From positions 1,302,001 to 1,366,000 of the forward strand of contig MU008164.1 of the NCBI GenBank assembly GCA_010909165.1: a DNA stretch of 64,000 bases, in the 5' to 3' direction. Every line of letters begins with the position of its first letter. Positions within the stretch are counted from its first letter, which is position 1. This DNA is from Anthoceros angustus (lineage: Eukaryota; Streptophyta; Anthocerotopsida; Anthocerotales; Anthocerotaceae). Below, one piece after another: positions 57,801-64,000 of this stretch. The translations under genes were made by a program, and so were the position numbers. The notes beneath the pieces are model-generated. The model saw nothing but the letters and a program-made list of their open reading frames with translations. It was not told the origin of the DNA and did not search any database.

Positions 57801-59376
57801 GCGTGCGGCATTTGCCGAAGGCTGTGAGCAGGCGCAGGCGCACATCCCACTGCCACTCGCCACGGTGTTGACACTCCCCGTCTTGGCAATTGCAATCGAA
57901 GTAGCTCCCCCACAAATCCACAGAAGGGAGTTGCTGCAGCGCTGGCGAGTCGGACTCCAGGTCCGCAAGCAGCGCAAGCAGTTCCGGCTTCACTCTTGTA
58001 TCCCTCAACCTCTTGGCCAAAAGTTCGCCTTTGCCATGCTTTTCCCACGAGGTGCCCTTAATGGAGATGTGCTCCAGCTTGGTGTTGGTGGACAGAGATT
58101 GGATCAGCTCTTGAAACATGTGGTCGTCCAGCCCATCCCAGCTATTCAACACCAGCTTCTTGATGCAAGGCTTGTTGTGCTTCAACCCCTGGAACAACTC
58201 CTCGGTGAAGTTGCTACGCCCGTAGGGTTTCAAAAACCCGAACTGCAGCATTCGAAGCTTCACGCACTTGTGCAAGATAGGCATCAGCACAGGATCCAGC
58301 TCCTCCTCATCCAGGGAATGGCCGTGCTCCAGTACAAGGTGCGTGATGCTGCTGTTGTAAGCCAGTGCGGACAAGCCGCGCGTCACAAAATAGCTGCTTA
58401 CGTACAGGAGCTTCAAGGTGGTGTTGGAGTGCAGCATTCCAGCCACCGCTTCTTCGAGCCTACCCTCCACAGGGCTGCCATCCTCACCTCCCGGCAACCC
58501 GGATACTTCAAGCCATAACTGGGTGATGGATTGGTTAAGGGCAGCAGTAGCACATGTGAGACTGTGAGACTGCAACTCCGACCAGCTCGAGGAGGGCACA
58601 CCGCTACGGGGGCTCAAGGCACGCAAGATAGGAATCAACATAGCTGCCTGCTCAGGATTCTTGTGCCGGTCATATCCGATATCAAGCCTGTCGAGCGTGG
58701 TGGTGAGCGCCACAGCCTCTGCAATCAGCCCGGCGCCCTCATGGTCCATGCCTATCCCAAACAGTCCCAAGGTTCGCAGAGCAGGCGAGTGGGTGAGGAT
58801 GGCGGCAACGTGCCGCGCCCCGGCAGCGTTCCCTATCATATCGTTGTCGTCAAGATACAACTTGCTGAGTAGTGAGCCGCTGCTCTTGTCTCGCAAGGCT
58901 GCGGAGATATGAGCCAAGCCTTCCACACTCAGCCCAATTGCCCGCATATCCAGATACTCCAACCTGCAACCGGGTCGCAGGACGGCAGCAGCGAGTGCAA
59001 TGCACGCTTCCGTCGTCCCGAATCCTCCGAACCCGTACAAGCTCAGGTTTTCCAGCGCTGGATTGTGCTGCAACCCCTTCAGCAGCGCTGTTGCCTCCAC
59101 GTCGCTCACGCTGTACTTCCCACGCTTCCTCAAGGGATTCAGATCGATGGTTCTCAGGCTTCTGCAGTTGCCGATCGCGCTCATGATGCGCAAGCGCAGA
59201 TGGCGCCTCGATTTCCCCAAAGCTTCATGTTCGCCGGCGTTCAAGAAGTAGGAGCCCCAGGAAGCCGCAGCATCCGGAGGAGGAAGCGCAGTGACGCTCG
59301 GCGACTGGGACTCGAGGCTCTCCAGCAGGGCAACCAAAGCGGCAGGAAGAGGAGGAGGAAGAGGCTGCTCCGCCAT
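51823..59376 (-). CDS. LRR-Roc-COR-caspase fusion protein
   Basis: Six minus-strand exons (59376-56667, 56574-56515, 56428-54944, 54756-53474, 53363-52814, 52700-51823) splice in phase into about 2,321 residues. Three ribonuclease-inhibitor-type LRR modules come first (about 10-465, 470-900, 962-1395), each opening like LLALLADLESDSPALQQL. The Roc GTPase follows: P-loop GFPYAGKT near 1413-1420, switch region WDLAG, and TFADK as the likely base-recognition motif. The COR part (about 1600-2030) has RSFCISYQGCGGVTLVEGV, as in Arabidopsis TORNADO1. The last exon is a caspase domain (about 2065-2290): His2142 in NAHGG, Cys2190 in NACRGG. ROCO proteins are GTP-driven dimer switches; with LRRs and a protease this suggests an immune or cell-death sensor, which is inference. 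An upstream non-ATG frame extends to 59571; I chose the first ATG. The exon-3 acceptor (CTGCTAG) is the weakest junction. Confidence 0.85.
51900..52600 (-). other. Caspase p20/p10 domain
   Basis: This is inside the last exon of the ROCO gene. The order of landmarks matches animal caspases, not plant metacaspases. RAGAAVD (Arg at 52534-52536) sits where the first S1 arginine belongs. CFLCCINAHGG carries the catalytic His (52363-52365). KPKVFVINACRGG carries the catalytic Cys (52219-52221). FFSTSHGHKSFRDTEKG carries the second S1 arginine (52060-52062) in the p10 part, followed by TNFITALMD. The p20-p10 linker includes KAVDSEVESS, a possible cleavage site after Asp. Confidence 0.85.
54757..54943 (-). 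other. Intron splitting the Roc P-loop
   Basis: The donor is GTAAGT after CCATATGCAG and the acceptor is GTTTCAG before GGAAGACT. It cuts the P-loop at its last Gly codon, so the GTP-binding motif GFPYAGKT exists only after splicing. It is the longest intron in the gene (187 bp). Confidence 0.8.
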
Positions 59377-59689
59377 AGCTGCCAACTCGGCAACAACGTC
59401 GTCCGAGCTCCTCCCGACTGCTGCCAAAGCCCGTTGAAGGACTTGAAATTCAAGGCAAGCTAAGCACAGCTCAACACAGCGGAGTGCACACACAGCAGAG
59501 GCTTCTGTGGAAACCCACTTTTTCTGAACAACTTGGCCCCGACATCTCTGGGAAGAAGTGGCGTTTTTCAAAAAAAAAAATGTCTTGCACTCCCAAAGAC
59601 CCTAAAAGCATGAGGCATATTTTGACGAGCACGCAGTAGTCTTTGAACTGCACTAATATTATCATGTGTCAAGATAGGTATGCTTATGA

Positions 59690-60300
59690 CCCAAGAGGGA
59701 GATGCCTAAGCTTATTTAATTACATTAGTGAGTACTTGAGAAAGCTGGACATTGATATGAAAAAGTGCTTTGGATTTGGATTAGATGGTGCGGTACTGAT
59801 GTTTGGGCGCAAAAGAGGAGTAGCAAGGTGGATAAGAGTGGTTAATCCTTCCTACTTCTATACACTGTCTTGCTAATAGACATGCTTTGTGTGTGTCACA
59901 TGCTGCAATAAGATTCAGACTCTTCTCAAAAGAGATTGATCAAGTTATTATTAATATAAATACATACATGAAAGCTCTCTTGAAAGATTATGGGTATTGG
60001 CTAGTTTGCAAAATGATATTAAGGGGTATGACTACGGAACATCATCCATACTCGATGGCTTAGCACGACAAAGGCTGTAACAAACTTATGCGATAATTAT
60101 GAGCCAATTGCTTATTTTTTAGAGACAGGACCAGGAGCAACGTTCATTATATGATTGCTTCCGGAGTTTTAAGTTTGTGTATTGCCTATTTTTTCGTAGG
60201 GGATTTGCTTGACAAGTTGAGTAATATGAGCAAGTACTTCCAAACAACCAATCTTGACCTTACAATAATTAAATCTCTCGTTGAGGTAGAAGAGGAATAA
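59690..60300 (+). mobile_element. hAT-like transposase remnant
   Basis: Broken plus-strand frames read MKKCFGFGLDGAVLMFGRKR and VVNPSYFYT, then, after a shift, CLANRHALCVSHAAIRF. HTRWLSTTKAVTNLCDNYEP with IAYFLE follows near 60035-60120, and DLLDKLSNMSKYFQTTNLDL near 60200. This is the order of motifs in hAT-family transposases of the DUF4371/ZNF862-like type: a DGA-V-G-GV core, HC-AHR-AL, RW-S, then L-LS. Several stops and frameshifts make it inactive. I cannot see terminal inverted repeats. Confidence 0.75.
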
Positions 60301-60594
60301 ATAGAAAATTTGTACATATCCGATCCTCTTATGGACTTGGAAGGTGCGCAAGTTGATTCAATGGATTACCCTATGCTCTCAGAATATGGCCCTTTATTTT
60401 TGAAGGAAAAATCTTATGTTTATCAACTTCGGAATGCGGTGAAAGACAATACACTCAAGGAGTGTATTTACTACTCTAGGTTCACCTGGAATATCTGGAA
60501 CCACACCTACGTTGATGATCTGGCTTCTCCTGTTAACTTCCTTTTGAGTACCTTCGTCGCCTTGTACTGTTTTCTCCTTGGCCCAATCAGCACA
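60301..60594 (+). other. Tail of the hAT remnant, unassigned
   Basis: One frame stays open (60310-60600) and contains LMDLEGAQVDSMDYPMLSEY. It may be the continuing transposase or flanking sequence. I cannot identify it. Confidence 0.3.
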
Positions 60595-61491
60595 TCATGA
60601 ATCCTCCGCTGCCAGACTTCTTTTGTTCATAGTCTGAACATCCTTCTCTTTATCATCTGTATGAATGCACGCACCGTTGCTGATTGAGTGAATGTTTGTA
60701 CATTCACAATCTGTCCAGATATCTGCACTTTCCTCATTGGCCCTAATATCCTTGTCCCCAGAAACCGTTCGGATACCTCTCCGTATGGTACTGGTTGAAC
60801 GATGTTCAATTGCAACAATTGGAAATTTTGTAGCCTCTACTGGTACTGACACTTCGTCATGGCCAACCACCTGAACTCCTGTATCTTTGTTGACGGTAGC
60901 TACTCATGCATTTTCACTGGTCTCAAAAACATTTGCATGTGGGTCACCATCAATAGCTTGAACGCCAGATTCATGAGTGCCTTTGCGAATATTTTTAACA
61001 CCACCAATTTGAACATCGCCAACCACTTGAGCATTGCTACAGGCGTTCTCACTAATCCTTTGAATGCTGACGAAGCCTGTCACTTGAGTGCCATTGTAGA
61101 TGGTCTCTCCTGTAGCCAAACTGTTTGTATTCTTGTGCACCTCCTGTTTGTTTCCGAGGGCACAAGATGAACCCTCTTCCACTATATTGTTAGCATATAA
61201 AGACCGCACGTCTATATCAATGTCTTCCTTCACATCAGAGTAAGAGTTGACAAGTTTATTTGCTAGTAAATCCTTGTCTTCATCTCCAGACAGTGTCACC
61301 AAATTAGGTTTTTCTCCTTCTTCCCTTACTCTCGCCGAAATTTCCTCGTTTTCAACGTAAGAGACGCTTACTTGTTCCGCGTCTTCGAAAGGTGGCAAAA
61401 GTCTACAGAGGTGGCATGATAAAGAGTGGCATGAGAAAAGACCTTGTCCCCTATTAACCATCCCATTGAAGTTAGATTGTTGTAGACACAT
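60595..61491 (-). pseudogene. Unidentified acidic protein, two frames
   Basis: Two adjoining minus-strand frames (61491-60904 and 60870-60595) look protein-like, being rich in Asp, Glu, Asn and Ser (for example NLVTLSGDEDKDLLANKLVN and VRSLYANNIVEEGSS). A stop separates them, after NVFETSENA. Cys and His residues cluster near the start (CHSLSCHLCRLLPPF), which may be a small zinc-binding piece. I do not recognise a family. The frames lie between two blocks that look like parts of the same hAT element, so they may be cargo or an insertion. Confidence 0.4.
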
Positions 61492-61770
61492 ATGCTAACA
61501 AAGAAGTGCAAGAGCTATGCGATTTCTACAGGACTCCGAAAAGAGCAAGCAATATTACAATTCCAGCTATTACAAATGCCGAAGACACAAGCATTGAGTT
61601 TTTTGGGTTTAAGACCATGGCTAGGAAGGAAGGGCCTAGGACAAACCATGCAAACTGCTTGGAGCACAATTTTCACAAAATATATGTTTATGCTTTTGTG
61701 GCCAAACTTAGTTGAAATAGCATTAGTTCAATGCACCAACACGGCTCGTTCCGAAAGTAGGAGTAGTGGA
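61492..61770 (+). mobile_element. Possible second hAT piece
   Basis: The plus strand reads VDTYANKEVQELCDFYRTPK, followed by ITNAEDTSIEFFGFKTMARK. An ELCDFY segment like this occurs in the C-terminal half of DUF4371 hAT transposases. If so, the hAT element is split by about 1 kb carrying the opposite-strand acidic frames. Confidence 0.4.
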
Positions 61771-62170
61771 TATATTTGTTCTTAATCACAAGAGAGAATT
61801 GAGTGCCCTTCTTTTTTTTTTAAATGGCTCTAGGCCTCTGGTTTTTACAAAAAGAGTCTCATTGATACTTTATTGATATTAAAAAATGTCTTGAGATTTA
61901 TTTTTTCAGGAAAAAAGAGTTTCCAGCCTCCACCCTAGAATTTATTTACCGAGTGCTGTAACGGAGATGAGAGCTGAGGGCTACTATATTTGATGTCATG
62001 TAAAGAGACACCACTGATCCATATAAAGATTCGCACATTAATGTACTATGTGACTTGTGACAAGTTGCACGAAAAAGTAGACTTGTAGCTTGCAGAGCAC
62101 GCCAGTGAAGCAAGTAGTGCACGCCAGCCAGCGAAGCAAGAGTGAAGCAAGTAGTGCACGCCTGCAACGC
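61771..62170. other. Intergenic, nothing recognised
   Basis: It contains a T run near 61815. Near 62085-62165 are short imperfect repeats of GTGAAGCAAGTAGTGCACGCC. No gene is supported. Confidence 0.4.
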
Positions 62171-62341
62171 ACATTGCTCTTCCAAGTCTATTTATAATCA
62201 GCCTAAAGTAGAGATGGCATTCCATATACATTGCTCTACCAAGTCTATTTATAATCAGCCTAAAGTAGAGATGGCATTCCATATACATTGCTCTACCAAG
62301 TCTATTTATAATCAGCCTAGAGTAGAGTGGACGGCATCCCA
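62171..62341. repeat. 57-bp tandem repeat, three copies
   Basis: Units start at 62171, 62228 and 62285 with ACATTGCTCT and contain TATTTATAATCAGCCT. The first two are nearly identical and the third has diverged. Because 57 is a multiple of three, the minus strand repeats a 19-residue phrase (LIINRLGRAMYMECHLYF). Confidence 0.9.
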
Positions 62342-62349
62342 TATTATCT

Positions 62350-63590
62350 TTTTCACTACGCACAAGTGCCAACAGACACATGGCCGAACCAACCTTCTGA
62401 GTGGCCTTCATGAGCAGTACACTATATGTAGAGTATATTTTACTCTTGTGGGCTACAGCCTTCCATGAAAGGATGCATCTAGCAAGGTTATTGTGGAACT
62501 GATATTTCCAGCCGAGTTGTTATCCACCCACAATCCGTACAATGTGAGCTGGGTTGAGAACTTTTGAGGCAGGTTCTTGCCAAGTCAGTGGAAGCATCGC
62601 TCGTTCATCTCACCAACACTACCGTCGGCATGCAGACTGCAGTACAGGCTAGATAGGATTCCTTTGCCGTGTGATGCCGTCAAGGTAACGCTGTCCTTGG
62701 ACCCAGTCATGACAAGCTGCAGTCAGCTTTCCACAAAGTACCGGTCGATGATGTCCCAAGAGTTGCACGTACGCTGGGGATGTGCCACACAACAGCTGAG
62801 ACCTTGTGTTCCGTTTGTGACGGAAGCTTTTCCGGACAGGAGGCAGAGGGATAGCAATCCTTGGTTGCTGGAGTCTCGTAGAAAATGGATTAGCTAGACT
62901 ACCTCTGTGTGTAGCCTGGCACGGGCATCACAGCTTGTACGCTGGTGATGCTAATATGCAGGGTTCATTACTTCTGAGGGGAGACAGGTAGCCTCATGAC
63001 GGACCTTCGGACAGAGATGAGGATACCGAGCCATTTATAACCAGTCTACAGTAGACATGGGCATATGTATCATTCCTAGAGAACTGTCACAAGGCAGATG
63101 CTTGTGAGTGGCTTTCAGGACCGGTACACTGTATCTCTTGTGGACCACGGCCCTCCCATGAGAGGATGAATGCTGGCAATACCAAGGTGTGGTCAGAGTT
63201 TCATAGTTTCGAGGCGAGTCATCCACCCTCAAGCCGTACAACGTGAGCTGTGTTGACAACTTGAGGCACGTTTTTGCCAAGTCAGTCAAGCACCGCTATT
63301 TCATCTCACCAACACTGCAGTGCAACCCAGATAGATTCCTCTGCAATGTGATGCTGCCAAGGTTGACGCTGTCCTTGAACGCTGCCAGGCAGCTTCCCAG
63401 AGAGTCATGCAACCCATTGATTTCCTACCAGCTGCACTTAGTGCTTTGCCACAACGCTGCGACCTTGTGTTCCGTTTGTGATGGAAGAGGAGGCAGAGGA
63501 ACAAGAATGCTTGGTTGCTCAAGTCTCTTAGAAAATGGATCTATGTACATATAGCCCTGGCACGGGCATCCGTGGCCATGGAAGCCACTA
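62350..63590. repeat. Diverged direct duplication of about 600 bp
   Basis: Two blocks, near 62350-62890 and 63090-63540, share phrases in the same order: TTGCCAAGTCAGT, CATCTCACCAACACT, AAGGTTGACGCTGTCCTTG (or close), ACCTTGTGTTCCGTTTGTGA and TAGAAAATGGAT. A CATTTATAACCAGTCTACAG near 63030 resembles the 57-bp repeat unit. No protein is recognisable. Confidence 0.65.
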
Positions 63591-64000
63591 GGAACGCCAG
63601 AGCTACCTTCTCAGCGTGCCCACCACAAAGTACATCTTCCTCTTCCTTCTCACCCCGTGGCGTCAACACCAACTTCGTGGGAGGTACGTGGCCCCCTTCC
63701 TGCTTCAGACGTGCACTCGTGCTCTCTACCTTAAGCGCAATATCCTCTCTTCTTCCACCCACTAGAAATCGATGTGCCTGCTTTCTCACCTCATAGTTGC
63801 CACTGCAGGTTTCTTGTTAACTCCTGCTACCCTTCTTCTTGTTTCATCAATCCTGTCCACATCGGTCCACCTACCTGCATCTGCGTAGGCATTGGCAATG
63901 AGAACATATGAGGGCGCCTCGTGGGGGTCCAGCCTAACAAAGCTTTCGAAACACCAGATTTCCCCCTCTCTATCCCCGTGACATTCGCAGGCATTCAACA
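63541..64000 (-). pseudogene. Truncated PPR-DYW:KP gene, cut by window edge
   Basis: The minus strand enters at the window edge with LNACECHGDREGEIWCFESF, VRLDPHEAPSYVLIANAYAD and AGVNKKPAVAT. A one-base loss near 63790 shifts the frame. It then reads RKQAHRFLVGGRREDIALKV, and LCGGHAEKVALAF, where homology stops at about 63605. It is close to 42990-43430 of the PPR gene in this window, with the same KPA box (KPAVA here). The HxE motif is kept but the second zinc site and C-terminus are gone, so it cannot be an active deaminase. What lies upstream is outside the window. Confidence 0.8.

Noticed and set aside
51823-59376. Contamination from an animal or microbe as the source of the caspase exon
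   Set aside because: It is in phase with a TORNADO1-like COR exon through a normal short intron, and plant genes lie on the left. A misjoin remains possible and is listed as a refuting result.

Overview
This is nuclear DNA of a seed-free land plant. The best fit is a hornwort; a fern or an isoetalean lycophyte is possible. The evidence is plant-type genes (tetraspanin, QUIRKY-class MCTP, sphingosine kinase, TORNADO1-type ROCO, PLS-class PPR proteins), 29 modelled introns of only 73-187 bp, and two PPR-DYW genes with a KPA box, one of them also ending in GRP instead of DYW. That DYW variant (DYW:KP) is known from plants with U-to-C organelle RNA editing. The species assignment is inference.

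Bases 1 to about 23,130 are a repeat block with no gene I can support. Seven modules (called A to G here) occur in the order B-A-C-D-E-F-G, once at 983-9204 and again from 9205 in an expanded form (three D copies, extra F and G copies, three GC-rich minisatellites). The F modules carry long near-perfect hairpins. Bases 24,370-26,070 hold a decayed PPR gene.

Bases 27,113-45,955 are gene-rich. In order they hold a five-exon SAM methyltransferase (+), an 11-exon tetraspanin (-), an intronless QUIRKY-class MCTP (+), a ten-exon sphingosine kinase (+), a PPR-DYW:KP gene (+) with an N-terminal OSB-type PDF motif and a long array of near-identical PLS triplets broken by small indels, and a small secreted Gly/His-rich protein (+).

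Bases 46,000-50,760 are mostly AT-rich repeat-derived sequence: tandem duplications, a Ty1/copia RNase H remnant, and a broken piece of a purF-type amidophosphoribosyltransferase gene.

Bases 59,376 down to 51,823 (minus strand) hold the most remarkable gene. Six exons join in one open frame into a protein of about 2,321 residues: three ribonuclease-inhibitor-type LRR modules, a Roc GTPase, a COR domain like plant TORNADO1, and a C-terminal caspase domain of the animal type. The caspase part has His and Cys in the catalytic positions, both S1-pocket arginines, and p20 and p10 parts. It is architecturally a sensor, a GTPase switch and a protease on one chain. The last 4.3 kb hold a hAT-like transposase remnant, short repeats and a truncated second DYW:KP gene.
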